A stretch of DNA of 34,521 nt from the NCBI GenBank assembly GCA_027036675.1, contig JALWDW010000024.1, forward strand, positions 1-34,521. Direction: 5' to 3'. This DNA comes from Candidatus Dojkabacteria bacterium (lineage in GTDB: Bacteria > Patescibacteriota > Dojkabacteria > SC72 > JAHDCA01). The notes under the pieces are model-generated. The model saw nothing but the letters and a program-made list of their open reading frames with translations. It was not told where the DNA came from and did not search any database. The translations under genes were made by a program, and so were the position numbers. Positions 1 to 7,901 of this stretch are shown piece by piece. Within the stretch, counting starts at the first letter, position 1; every line of letters starts with the position of its first letter.

Positions 1-180
1 AACAAAGAACAAATTGACAAACTCTGTGAAGAAATAGTCCGCCCGGCCACAATCCGCCACAATCTGCCTGAATACCGTATCTGTGACATCCTCCATCGGC
101 GCCAGGCTGAAAGTCGGGGTTACTGCCCGGGTTTGGATAGCACTCTTATCAAATTTGCCCTGAGCTGTAGTCTTTCGTAG
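1..180 (+). CDS. Possible 3' end of a gene cut by the left edge
   Basis: Frame 1 is open from the first base to a TAG at 178-180, giving 59 codons. The first ~37 residues look protein-like (charged, with [14 protein letters not shown] near the start). The last third is read from a GC-rich palindromic repeat copy at 111-137, so the true gene may end earlier or the frame may be decayed. No family is recognised. It could equally be non-coding sequence. Confidence 0.22.
   Translation, partial: NKEQIDKLCEEIVRPATIRHNLPEYRICDILHRRQAESRGYCPGLDSTLIKFALSCSLS
111..137 (+). repeat. Palindromic GC-rich repeat family A, copy 1
   Basis: The core reads AAGTCGGGGTT, a 3-base spacer, then CCCGGG followed by TTTGG. 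The same core recurs inverted at 511-540 and directly at 29873-29900 and 32921-32944. GGGGTT facing an AACCCC or CCCGGG half makes it a small hairpin. It looks like a REP-type intergenic element. Confidence 0.6.
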
Positions 181-487
181 CTCACTTTTTTTATCTGGCA
201 AAATGTATGAATTAAAAAACTTAACCGTCAATTATACCTGTCCACATGCCGACTTGTATACAATCAATACTTACGAATCGCTAAATACGGCGCCCTTCTA
301 CTCGTAACATTTATACATGACTTAATAGGAAAACATGCAATCGTAGGCGCAAATCCATACATTAATTTTGTTCCATACTCCAAAAAAGACTGTAGTTCCA
401 ACATTGCAAAACTTACTTTCCGTAACACAACGGAATCAACAACGTAACCGTTCCTCGAAAAAACAGGACAAAAAACGTATGCTCATG

Positions 488-493
488 TATAAT
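488..493 (+). promoter_or_regulatory. Putative -10 box for the FemAB gene
   Basis: A perfect TATAAT lies 53 bases upstream of the ATG at 547. No convincing -35 box stands 16-18 bases upstream. Transcription from it would include the inverted repeat A copy at 511-540 in the leader, which could fold. Confidence 0.35.
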
Positions 494-510
494 TTTGTTG
501 AAGCCGCGGT

Positions 511-540
511 CCCAAGCCCGGGTCCCAACCCCGACTTCGA
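511..540 (-). repeat. Palindromic GC-rich repeat family A, copy 2 (inverted)
   Basis: The reverse complement gives GAAGTCGGGGTT, a short spacer, then CCCGGGCTTGGG, matching copy 1 in core and order. It ends only 6 bases before the FemAB start codon, so it would sit in the 5' leader of that mRNA. Confidence 0.6.
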
Positions 541-546
541 AGTACC

Positions 547-1644
547 ATGCACGTCATCACACAGCCTACAACACAGCAATTAGATAAGTTTTACACCGCC
601 CAACCCTGGGTGCCGGTCCAACAGACCCCACCCTGGTACAGATTCCAAACAGCTGGCCTAAACAAAGAAGCCTACCAAATCGCAGTCACAGACGCAGACA
701 GGATACTGATCTCCGGGATGTATACAATCGAACATACCCATTTGAACACAAAGTTTGCGTATTTTCCGCGCGGACCGGTCATCGACCACGCATTGTACGA
801 TGCAAGCGCCGAATTGCAGGATGGGTTGAAACTCCTCACGCAACAAGTATTCGCCAATCACTCCGAAATATCATTTATCCGCATAGAGCCAGCATTGCCA
901 AATACAGTGGATAATCAAAACAAACTGCGTGATATCGGATACAAGGCATTGCCAGCCAATATACAGGTGCAAAGATCATGGGTGGTGGGACTTTTTACAG
1001 ACAAAGATATGGGCATGGAAGAAAAACTGGCTTTTATGCGTCAGCATGGTATGAAATCCAATGTCAAGGGCAAAATACGCAAAGCCCATAGATCAGGAGT
1101 ACAGATCGAGGATTATATTGGAGATATTGAGAAAACCAAGGAGTTTTTGGAATTACTGCATAGGACGGCGGCCAGGCAGGAATTTCCTCTATTTCCCGAT
1201 GATTATTATCTGCAACAAGCCAAAATACTAGGTGAAACACAGAATATGAAAATCTATATGGCGTATTACGAAGGTAAACTCATGGCAGGCGCAATGGTCG
1301 CCATCTTCGGCAAGAGGGCATGGTATCTGCATGGCGCATCAAACGCGAGGGAAAGGAAAAACAATATTCAAATTCCTCGTTACCTTCATTGGCGAATAAT
1401 GAATGATATGGTCGGGCTCGGTGTGACTCAATATGACATGTTGGGTGTCAACTCTGAGGAGAAGATGATACCTTCGCACCCAAATTACGGGTTTTCCCAG
1501 TTTAAACGCAGTTTCGGGGGCAGGGAAGAGGTGTATGTATTGCCTCATGATATTGTGCGTGGGGGTGTCCTAAACCGTGTCAAGCACGGGGTTGAGTATT
1601 TGCGGCACTGGATAAGGAAGAAGAAGTACCATTTGGATTATTGA
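547..1644 (+). CDS. FemAB/FemX-like peptidyltransferase (peptidoglycan bridge or lipid II aminoacyltransferase)
   Basis: The 365-residue protein resembles the Fem/MurM family, which uses aminoacyl-tRNA to add amino acids to the lipid II stem peptide at the cytoplasmic face of the membrane. Family-like features are an N-terminal WYRFQTAGLNKEA segment, a central KGKIRKAHRSGV region, and a C-terminal GNAT-like half with AGAMVAIFGKRAWYLHGAS, then YDMLGVN and a terminal GFSQFKRSFGG block. That last block is typical of Fem proteins (a G-x-x-x-F-K-x-x-F-G pattern). Length is normal. The ATG has no Shine-Dalgarno sequence. The stop is TGA, showing that TGA terminates in this genome. It stands alone, with no other cell-wall gene nearby, so the amino acid added cannot be inferred. 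Confidence 0.85.
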   Translation: MHVITQPTTQQLDKFYTAQPWVPVQQTPPWYRFQTAGLNKEAYQIAVTDADRILISGMYTIEHTHLNTKFAYFPRGPVIDHALYDASAELQDGLKLLTQQVFANHSEISFIRIEPALPNTVDNQNKLRDIGYKALPANIQVQRSWVVGLFTDKDMGMEEKLAFMRQHGMKSNVKGKIRKAHRSGVQIEDYIGDIEKTKEFLELLHRTAARQEFPLFPDDYYLQQAKILGETQNMKIYMAYYEGKLMAGAMVAIFGKRAWYLHGASNARERKNNIQIPRYLHWRIMNDMVGLGVTQYDMLGVNSEEKMIPSHPNYGFSQFKRSFGGREEVYVLPHDIVRGGVLNRVKHGVEYLRHWIRKKKYHLDY

Positions 1645-2216
1645 TGCCGGTACGGGCTAGAGATACTCCGCCGGCCCGGCGGGCGAAAACTTCCCGAATA
1701 GCACCGGGAAGTTATTCCCGTTGTCGTATGGGGAATGTCTCCCCGCCGGGAAGGAAACGATTTTGATGTGATTTTTTAGCCAATACCGATGGCGACAAAC
1801 TTGTAGATCGTCCCGCGGGCGGGGGAGTGTGCCCTCAGGAACTGCGTCGCATACCACGACCCGAGAGAATGCGATGTCCGTCTGTCAGGGACGCGGCCCC
1901 GCTACCTACCCAATCTGCCAGGCATTGCCACAGCGACCACGTCGGCGGTCTATCGCATGGATACAGTTCAACGATTGGACGGCGGGAATCAGCATCATGG
2001 CAGGGAAACCACCTTGACGACCGAGTGGGACTGGACTTACCCCAAGGTGCCGGAGTATGTCCAGGCGCCGAACAAACGTCGGTCATGCCTGCGCCGGCGT
2101 AGCATGGGGCCCGCACTCGTTGCCCGAGGAGCTACAGGGACCCGCCCCCACGCAGTGGGAAAAAGCACACACAGCGCACACAGAACAGTGGCCGCACCTA
2201 TGACTCAAAAATCCGT
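1645..2216. other. GC-rich interval with no recognised gene; contains a hairpin
   Basis: This 570-base stretch is clearly richer in G+C than its neighbours. Short frames are open on both strands, but none resembles a known protein. A perfect inverted repeat lies at 1688-1713 (AACTTCCCG, 8-base loop, CGGGAAGTT) without a T-run. GC-rich palindromic bits occur around 1741-1755 and 1812-1825. It lies between convergent genes (FemAB plus, SPFH minus), so it may hold both 3' ends, an intergenic repeat cluster or a decayed gene. Confidence 0.4.
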
Positions 2217-3170
2217 CTAGACCGTCGGAGCTTCCGGCTTGGCGGCTGGATTCGCCCGCATGGCATCGTTCACACGATCGGCTGAAATCACAGCATTCCT
2301 TAGCTGGGACGCCAGATCACCAACGGCACCCGGCCCGTGTGGCATCAAGATCACACTTGAATTGCCTTTTTCGCCGATATCCTTCATCGTATCGAAATAC
2401 TGTGTCAAAAGGACCAAATTCATCACATCAGCAGGAGTGGACCCCTCCACGCTACTCTGAAACTCCTCAACCGAAGCGCTCAAACCCTCCACGATAGCCT
2501 TCCTCTGACGCGCGATACCCTCGCCCTGCAAAGCCTTCGCTTCAGCTTCCGCCTCGGCGGCCTTCACCACTAAAATCTTCTCGGCCTCACCGCGCTCGTT
2601 TGCGGCAACACGCATCCTTTGAGCAGCATTGATCTCATTCATCGCTGCCTTGACCTTGGAATCCGGTTCAATATCCGTCACCAATGCGTTGACAATCTCA
2701 AACCCAAATTGATTCATAGTCTCATTCAACTCACTTTTGACCGCCATCGCTATCTCATCCTTCTTTTCAAACAACTCATCGATAGTGATACGAGGTACCC
2801 TGGCACGTACAACATCGAAAACATATGAATTGATCTGAGTATGAGGATCATTGAGCTTATAAAATGCGTTATACACACCGTCGGGCATCACATGATACTG
2901 CACGGAAGTCACGATATGTACGAAAACATTGTCCTTGGTCTTGGTCTCCGCCTTGACATCCAATTGTTGAACTCTAAGCGATACCTTACCGGCGACCCTG
3001 TCTATGAAGGGCATTTTGGTATGCAGTCCGGGACCCGACAGGTACTGATATTTACCAAACCTCTCGACTACCGCTACCACCTGTTGAGGTACCGTGAAAA
3101 AAGAGCCAGTCACCAGCAACAATATGAAAAAGAAAAAACCAAGTATAAGACACAGGAAAAGGTAAACCAT
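2217..3170 (-). CDS. SPFH/band-7 (stomatin-like) membrane protein
   Basis: The 317-residue protein has one N-terminal membrane segment (about residues 3-24). The SPFH domain follows (about 25-200), with VPQQVVAVVERFGKY, GPGLHTKMPFID and the QQLDVKAETKTKDNVFV strand. Next is an Ala/Glu-rich coiled coil (about 185-240, RGEAEKILVVKAAEAEAEAK) and a flexible C-terminus. The layout matches stomatin and plant HIR-type proteins, which oligomerise into membrane microdomain rings and often regulate membrane proteases. It is divergent from the membrane-anchored Clp-like ATPase operon, which suggests a partnership. That link is inference. An extended -10 promoter lies just upstream at 3200-3208. Confidence 0.9.
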   Translation of the reverse strand: MVYLFLCLILGFFFFILLLVTGSFFTVPQQVVAVVERFGKYQYLSGPGLHTKMPFIDRVAGKVSLRVQQLDVKAETKTKDNVFVHIVTSVQYHVMPDGVYNAFYKLNDPHTQINSYVFDVVRARVPRITIDELFEKKDEIAMAVKSELNETMNQFGFEIVNALVTDIEPDSKVKAAMNEINAAQRMRVAANERGEAEKILVVKAAEAEAEAKALQGEGIARQRKAIVEGLSASVEEFQSSVEGSTPADVMNLVLLTQYFDTMKDIGEKGNSSVILMPHGPGAVGDLASQLRNAVISADRVNDAMRANPAAKPEAPTV

Positions 3171-3199
3171 GTTTGAGATATTACTAAACTTAATGTATC

Positions 3200-3208
3200 A
3201 TTATACCA
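3200..3208 (-). promoter_or_regulatory. Extended -10 promoter for the SPFH gene
   Basis: On the minus strand the sequence reads TGGTATAAT, a TGn-extended consensus -10. Initiation would fall near 3193, leaving a leader of about 20 bases before the ATG at 3170. No -35 box is visible, as expected for extended -10 promoters. Confidence 0.5.
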
Positions 3209-3228
3209 TCTTTGATGACAATCTGCCC

Positions 3229-3648
3229 ATGAATACAGCCAAGACAAATTACATCCCCCCGGCCAGAAATACTCATGTATTATTTTTGGAAAACTTCTCC
3301 GGCAAACCAACCTTTGCGAATATTTTGTATTACTTCGCCAAAGAGTTTTTTGTATGGTGGTATGTCATCGCGCCGATCGGGAAAATTCACCGCTTTTCGC
3401 GTATGATGTTGGTCATCGACGACAAACTTTCAATATCACTGCTCGCACGCACGTTCTTCGTACCCTGGCATAGCGACAAAAGTTTCGTCGGGTACCTCGT
3501 CGCATTGATCATACGTATAATTTACCTGCCGATCGCATTATCCGTCTACCTGACAGTGGCAGTCGCATACGTATTGCTTATGATCCTATGGTTTCTCCTG
3601 CCTTTCCTACCGATCACTATGATCATTTTGACTCTTATCGGACGTTGA
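3229..3648 (+). CDS. Small hydrophobic membrane protein upstream of the Clp-like ATPase
   Basis: No family is recognised. From the ATG at 3229 the protein has 139 residues: a polar N-terminus (MNTAKTNYIPPARN), an aromatic stretch (ILYYFAKEFFVWWYVIAP), and a C-terminal ~55 residues that are almost wholly hydrophobic, enough for two or three membrane passes. In-frame ATGs also exist at 3169 and 3193. I prefer 3229 because the 3169 start would overlap the first codon of the divergent SPFH gene and span its promoter, but AAAAGG precedes 3169 and keeps that start possible. It ends 4 bases before the ATPase gene, so they are surely co-transcribed and probably act together at the membrane. Confidence 0.7.
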   Translation: MNTAKTNYIPPARNTHVLFLENFSGKPTFANILYYFAKEFFVWWYVIAPIGKIHRFSRMMLVIDDKLSISLLARTFFVPWHSDKSFVGYLVALIIRIIYLPIALSVYLTVAVAYVLLMILWFLLPFLPITMIILTLIGR

Positions 3649-3652
3649 ACTC

Positions 3653-6364
3653 ATGACAAACTTCACCACACGGCACAAATCGTTGCAAGGATATGTGGAC
3701 GAACAAACAGGCTCCAAAGAAATACCGCCACCAAACCAATTGTACCTGTTTACAAATCCCGTACATCGCCCATTTCTGCTGACAAAGAATATCCTGTTTT
3801 CCACAACATCAACGAAAGTCGCTTCAGCCATACGCAATACCAATAAGCTCAAACGATACAGAGCGATCAAGATATGGATAGCCCAGATCCTTGTGGGGAT
3901 CGGCTTTTTAGCAGCTTTGGTCATCGTATATCTGCATTTGTCTGATACATACCGTCAATTTTTACACCTGACACCGTGGTTCAACACCGTATTTTGGATC
4001 TCATTGATAGGGGCGATGCTTTTATGGCACGAGTATTACGGGAACTCCGGGCAGACGGTGCATCTGCCACATACTTCGGAATTATCCGACTCAGAGATCA
4101 AAGAAATACGCGAGCACGGTCTTGACTACGAAAAGCTGGTCCGTGAAGACATCTTGTCGTACGTGAATCCGGACGTCATGTCAATCATCATCTCCGCGAC
4201 TTCGGGACAAGGGGATGAATCATTGCAAGTATCCTATTACCGGCTGTTGCTATCATTGCTACAACACCGTCATATCCAATTCATCAACAAACACGCAAAC
4301 GACCTTTTCAATACCGAGTCCTTCCGCGAGCACAATGTCAATGACCAGACATTGCCCGCATACCCAGTCGTCACGCTTAGGAGCATATTGACGACTGCCA
4401 TGCAGGAAGCTCTTACAAGCAAAGCCACCGCCATCGGTCCGCAACATGTATTGCTGGCACTGCTTCGCCATTTCCCGATCATGACTGAATATTTGCAGAA
4501 ACGAGGCGCCAAATACGAAATTCTCCAAAAGGGTGTCCAATACTATGATGATCGGCTAAAACGATTAGCGAGGACACATATATTCGATCCATACGTACCA
4601 TATTACCGGACCGGTGGGGTGGGGCGATTTTGGGTGTACGGATACACATTTAAGCTCGATCACTTCAGCGAAGATATGTCGATGAAGGTGGCTTATTCCC
4701 ACGACATTTTCGGTATCGGACACGACAAGGAAATCGAGCAACTGGTATCGATATTGGGACGGCGGGAAAATAAAAATATTCTGCTGATAGGTGAACCGGG
4801 AGTGGGGAAGTCCAGCCTGATCAAGGGCCTAGCGCAGAAGATCAACTGGGGACAGGTACCACCGGTGCTCAAAGACAAACGCATACTGAAACTCGACCTG
4901 AACATGCTTCTGGCGTATTCGTCAGCCAAAGGCAATATAGAAGCGTTGATAGGGGAATCCTTCGAAGAAATGCGTGAATCAGGAAACGCAATTTTATATA
5001 TCGATGAGATACAGACAATATTACCTGCCAAATCAAGTGAAACAGGTCAAAGTGTGGCATCGGTGCTATTGCCTCATATACTGGAAGGTCAAGTTCCCGT
5101 CATAAGTACGATCAACCACGCGGAATACAAAAAGTACTTGGAAGACAACGGTTCTCTGGAAAACGCATTTGAAAAAATAGAGATCGAAGAAGTCAGCCCT
5201 GATGATACATTCACCATACTAGCTTCGCAACTTGATTTTTTGGAAAAAGAATACAATCTGACCATCACATTTTCGGCGCTGACCTCATCAATCCAGCTGT
5301 CCCAACGCTATATCGCCGACCGCAGGTTGCCGGATAGCGCTATGCGCACATTTACCACCACATGTTCGTGGGCACATACGGCTGGAATATCTGTAGTGAC
5401 GGACAAAGAGGTCGCCAATGTCATAGCCAAAGAGACCAAGATACCTTCCGTCTCCACCGACACGGATGACAACAACAATCTGCTGACATTGCAGGGAAGG
5501 ATCATGAAGAAAGTCATAGGGCAACAAGATGCGATAGAGGCCATAGTCAAGGCGTTGAAAAGGGCGGTCACCGATATACGGGCGGAAAACAAACCTATCG
5601 GCGTGTTCCTGTTTCTCGGGCCGACGGGGACAGGTAAAACGCATGTGGCAAAAGTCCTGGGTCAAGAATACTTCCACGGGGAGAAAAATATCATCCGAGT
5701 GGACATGTCCGAGTACCAGGAAGTGACGGATATCGCAAAATTGATCGGCGATCCCGCGCAACCGTCATCCACTGCCACGACACTGACAGAAAGGGTCAAA
5801 AAGCAGCCTTTCAGTGTCGTCCTTTTCGATGAGATAGAAAAAGCCCACCCGCATATACTGGATCTCTTCCTGCAAATATTTGATGACGGCCGACTTACCG
5901 ACGCCAAAGGGGAAACCATATCGTTTAGCAATACCATAATCATCTGCACCAGCAATATAGGCAGCAAAACATTGCTCGAAATACTGCAGGACGGTTCAAA
6001 AACATGGCAGATGGCTCAAGCGGAGGCCATGCGGGATCTGCGAGAGACCATGAGACCGGAATTACTCAACCGCTTTGACCAAATCGTCGTGTTCAGACCG
6101 CACAGTATGGAGAACCTTGCCAGGATAGCGGAACTCCTGCTCCGACAGCTTGCGAAAAAACTCAACGAAAAGAATATCAATCTTTCATGGGAAGAAAGCA
6201 TTCCGACCTTGCTCGCACAAAAAACTTACGATCCGGGCATGGGGGCCCGTCCTTTGCGTCGTTATGTGGAGGACACGATACAGACACGTATTGCGGATGA
6301 GATCCTCGCCAACAGTCTACAGCAAGGCGGTAATGTTATAATCACTTCACAGTGGATCACCTAA
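3653..6364 (+). CDS. Membrane-anchored Clp/Hsp100-type double AAA+ ATPase
   Basis: The 903-residue protein has two predicted membrane helices (about 73-95 and 108-126) and a Clp-N-like helical region (about 165-300, with AIGPQHVLLALL). AAA+ domain D1 has Walker A GEPGVGKS at 380-387 and Walker B AILYIDE ending at 452. D2 has Walker A GPTGTGKT at 656-663, Walker B VVLFDE at about 722-727, the arginine-finger region RPELLNRFD at about 801-809 and sensor-2 GARPLRR at 864-870. Compared with ClpB/ClpC, three elements are missing. The D1 pore tyrosine position holds Ala (near 425) and the D2 GYVG loop is replaced by GDPAQPSSTATT. The D1 arginine pair (ERRF in ClpB) reads ENAF. No ClpP-docking LGF loop or M-domain coiled coil is visible. 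It is probably an ATP-driven membrane remodelling or quality-control machine rather than a ClpP partner; that is inference. Confidence 0.88.
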   Translation: MTNFTTRHKSLQGYVDEQTGSKEIPPPNQLYLFTNPVHRPFLLTKNILFSTTSTKVASAIRNTNKLKRYRAIKIWIAQILVGIGFLAALVIVYLHLSDTYRQFLHLTPWFNTVFWISLIGAMLLWHEYYGNSGQTVHLPHTSELSDSEIKEIREHGLDYEKLVREDILSYVNPDVMSIIISATSGQGDESLQVSYYRLLLSLLQHRHIQFINKHANDLFNTESFREHNVNDQTLPAYPVVTLRSILTTAMQEALTSKATAIGPQHVLLALLRHFPIMTEYLQKRGAKYEILQKGVQYYDDRLKRLARTHIFDPYVPYYRTGGVGRFWVYGYTFKLDHFSEDMSMKVAYSHDIFGIGHDKEIEQLVSILGRRENKNILLIGEPGVGKSSLIKGLAQKINWGQVPPVLKDKRILKLDLNMLLAYSSAKGNIEALIGESFEEMRESGNAILYIDEIQTILPAKSSETGQSVASVLLPHILEGQVPVISTINHAEYKKYLEDNGSLENAFEKIEIEEVSPDDTFTILASQLDFLEKEYNLTITFSALTSSIQLSQRYIADRRLPDSAMRTFTTTCSWAHTAGISVVTDKEVANVIAKETKIPSVSTDTDDNNNLLTLQGRIMKKVIGQQDAIEAIVKALKRAVTDIRAENKPIGVFLFLGPTGTGKTHVAKVLGQEYFHGEKNIIRVDMSEYQEVTDIAKLIGDPAQPSSTATTLTERVKKQPFSVVLFDEIEKAHPHILDLFLQIFDDGRLTDAKGETISFSNTIIICTSNIGSKTLLEILQDGSKTWQMAQAEAMRDLRETMRPELLNRFDQIVVFRPHSMENLARIAELLLRQLAKKLNEKNINLSWEESIPTLLAQKTYDPGMGARPLRRYVEDTIQTRIADEILANSLQQGGNVIITSQWIT

Positions 6365-6387
6365 AGTATTATTGAAAGTATCTCACT

Positions 6388-7119
6388 ATGTCACATCATC
6401 GGAAACAAAAGTACGGTACGTTGTACGTCACACCGACCACTATCAGCACATTGCCATTGGATATTGTGCTGCCCAAATATACTTTGGATATACTCAAAAA
6501 TATCCGAGTGTTCGCGGTGGAAAATATAAGGACGACGCGTAGGGCGGTAAATTCGTTAGAAATGAAAACCCCGATCCAGGAGATAGAATTTCTGCCTATC
6601 AAATCAAAATCCGACACATATGAGATCGGACTTGTCATATCGCGACTGCGCAACGGTATCGACGTGTCATTGATGTCAGACGCCGGCACACCGAATATCG
6701 CGGATCCGGGGAATATACTCATCATGGAAGCTCACAGGCTGGGCATACCAGTGATTCCGTTGATAGGGCCGTCATCCATCACCATGGCATTGTCCGCTTC
6801 CGGACTCAACGGTCAACATTCACGTTTTTACGGATATCTTCCCAAATTTCGCCCCCAACGTATCAAGAAAATACGCGACATGGAACGGGACAGTTATACA
6901 TACGATCATTCATGCGTTTTCATCGAAACCCCGTACAGAAATATTCATCTTTTACAGGATTTGGTAGCCACACTCAAGGACGATACGTTTTTGACAGTCG
7001 CTCAAGATATCACCGGAACGTATGAATTTATCAAGACCCGGAAAATCAAGCAATGGAAAATCAAAAAATGGCCTCACCTGCAAAAAATCCCTGCCATTTA
7101 TGTGATTGACCATCCGTAA
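6388..7119 (+). CDS. rsmI: RsmI-like SAM-dependent methyltransferase (tetrapyrrole methylase fold)
   Basis: The protein has 243 residues of tetrapyrrole (corrin/porphyrin) methylase fold. Diagnostic stretches are GTLYVTPT at the N-terminus, AVENIRTTRRA, the SAM-binding MSDAGTPNIADPG and PLIGPSSITMALSASGLNGQ followed by FYGYLP. RsmI 2'-O-methylates C1402 of 16S rRNA. The protein is shorter than E. coli RsmI and lacks its C-terminal extension. The TRRA and SGLNGQ motifs recall the shorter RsmI paralogue common in Bacteroidetes, so the exact substrate is less certain than the fold. It lies 23 bases after the AAA+ gene and could be read from the same transcript. Confidence 0.8.
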   Translation: MSHHRKQKYGTLYVTPTTISTLPLDIVLPKYTLDILKNIRVFAVENIRTTRRAVNSLEMKTPIQEIEFLPIKSKSDTYEIGLVISRLRNGIDVSLMSDAGTPNIADPGNILIMEAHRLGIPVIPLIGPSSITMALSASGLNGQHSRFYGYLPKFRPQRIKKIRDMERDSYTYDHSCVFIETPYRNIHLLQDLVATLKDDTFLTVAQDITGTYEFIKTRKIKQWKIKKWPHLQKIPAIYVIDHP

Positions 7120-7145
7120 GCCAAATGTACGAAGAGATTTTCTGT

Positions 7146-7174
7146 TTGCATAACAAGCCGAAGTTTACTATAAT
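7146..7174 (+). promoter_or_regulatory. Sigma-70 promoter for the rpmF-nusB-rnc run
   Basis: TTGCAT at 7146-7151 and a perfect TATAAT at 7169-7174 are separated by exactly 17 bases. Initiation would be near 7181, about 25 bases before the rpmF ATG. It is one of the best full -35/-10 promoters on the plus strand here. Confidence 0.65.
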
Positions 7175-7205
7175 ACGACGTCTTAATACTTGAAAAGAAA
7201 TAAAA

Positions 7206-7415
7206 ATGGGAGCATTACCAAAACGCCGAATATCTCGTGGCAGGAAGAACCGACGACGAGCGCAAGATCATCTGTCCACACCGGCACTAAGTGTTTGTCC
7301 AAAATGTAAACGAAAGAAAAGACCACATTTTGAATGCGAATTTTGTAAACATTACGGCCCTGTGTCAAAAAGTGAAACCACAGCCAAAGGACAATCGTTG
7401 AAACAAGAGTCCTAG
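7206..7415 (+). CDS. rpmF: 50S ribosomal protein bL32
   Basis: The 69-residue basic protein begins MGALPKRRISRGRKNRRRAQ, matching the VPKRRxSxxRxxxRR signature of bL32. It has the zinc-ribbon form: CPKC and CEFC pairs flank KRKKRPHFE, with the downstream HYG typical of the family. Its length is slightly above the usual 57-65 because of a polar C-terminal tail. A strong promoter precedes it and nusB follows after 27 bases. Confidence 0.95.
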   Translation: MGALPKRRISRGRKNRRRAQDHLSTPALSVCPKCKRKKRPHFECEFCKHYGPVSKSETTAKGQSLKQES

Positions 7416-7442
7416 TCGTTAACTCATATATATCAGTGCCCG

Positions 7443-7901
7443 ATGGACGAAAAGACTGACCCACGACACCAATCGCGCAGGATAGCGTTGTCCGTCCTCT
7501 ATCAGCGGGCCTTTGAAAAACAACACAAAACTGATTCCGCAGAGATTTCGCCTGAAACTGTGGCCGAACAATTGGGGATTGACGCCGACGAATACGATGA
7601 AGGTATGGTGGAGTCCATCGTGGACGGAGTGTACCGAAATATGAAACTTCTGGACGAGAGAATTTCCAAATATGCGCCGAAATGGCCGATACACAAAATC
7701 CCCATACTGGACTTGCAGATATTGAGGATCGGGATATATGAAGGTTTTGTCGCAAAATCGGTCCCCCCCCGCGTGGCTATCAACGAAGCTATTGAGCTTG
7801 CCAAAGAATACGGAAGCGAAAATACGCCCGCTTTTGTAAACGGCGTACTTGGAGCAATCTACGATGATGAAAAACAAAAACGCGATGAAAAAAACGACTG
7901 A
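7443..7901 (+). CDS. nusB: Transcription antitermination factor NusB
   Basis: The 152-residue all-helical protein has the NusB signature. The N-terminus carries HQSRRIALSVLYQRAF (family form: R-x-x-A-x-x-x-L-Y-Q-x-x). The C-terminal half carries LDLQILRIGIYEG, PPRVAINEAIELAKEYGSENTPAFVNGVLGAI split over two helices. NusB binds boxA RNA with NusE (S10) in rRNA antitermination. A run of eight C bases lies inside the gene at 7763-7770 (codons for Val-Pro-Pro-Arg), a slippage-prone site. The 3' end overlaps the start of rnc, so the two are translationally linked. Confidence 0.93.
   Translation: MDEKTDPRHQSRRIALSVLYQRAFEKQHKTDSAEISPETVAEQLGIDADEYDEGMVESIVDGVYRNMKLLDERISKYAPKWPIHKIPILDLQILRIGIYEGFVAKSVPPRVAINEAIELAKEYGSENTPAFVNGVLGAIYDDEKQKRDEKND

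Larger units (their letters stand above)
181..546. other. Gene-poor left-edge interval with degenerate frames
   Basis: No complete recognisable gene is present. One frame is open from 211 to a TAA at 445-447 (78 codons), in the same frame as the edge frame but separated from it by stops at 178 and 208. Its translation starts [20 protein letters not shown]. It lacks a convincing start codon and I cannot assign a family. It may be a decayed gene. The interval ends with an inverted copy of repeat A just before the FemAB start. Confidence 0.35.

Noticed and set aside
211-447. Resemblance of the frame's start to a TnpB-type transposase N-terminus
   Set aside because: Only the CRLVYNQYL-like piece is suggestive; the remainder does not fit and no zinc ribbon or RuvC motif is present.
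368-583. 71-codon plus-strand frame overlapping the FemAB start
   Set aside because: It is low-complexity, runs through repeat A and overlaps the confident FemAB gene in another frame.
1827-2220. Overlapping frames on both strands in the GC-rich gap
   Set aside because: High G+C suppresses stops in all frames; Arg/Pro-rich translations match nothing known.
3653-6364. Calling the AAA+ protein ClpC or ClpB outright
   Set aside because: Membrane helices, missing pore tyrosines, missing LGF loop and missing M-domain distinguish it from both.
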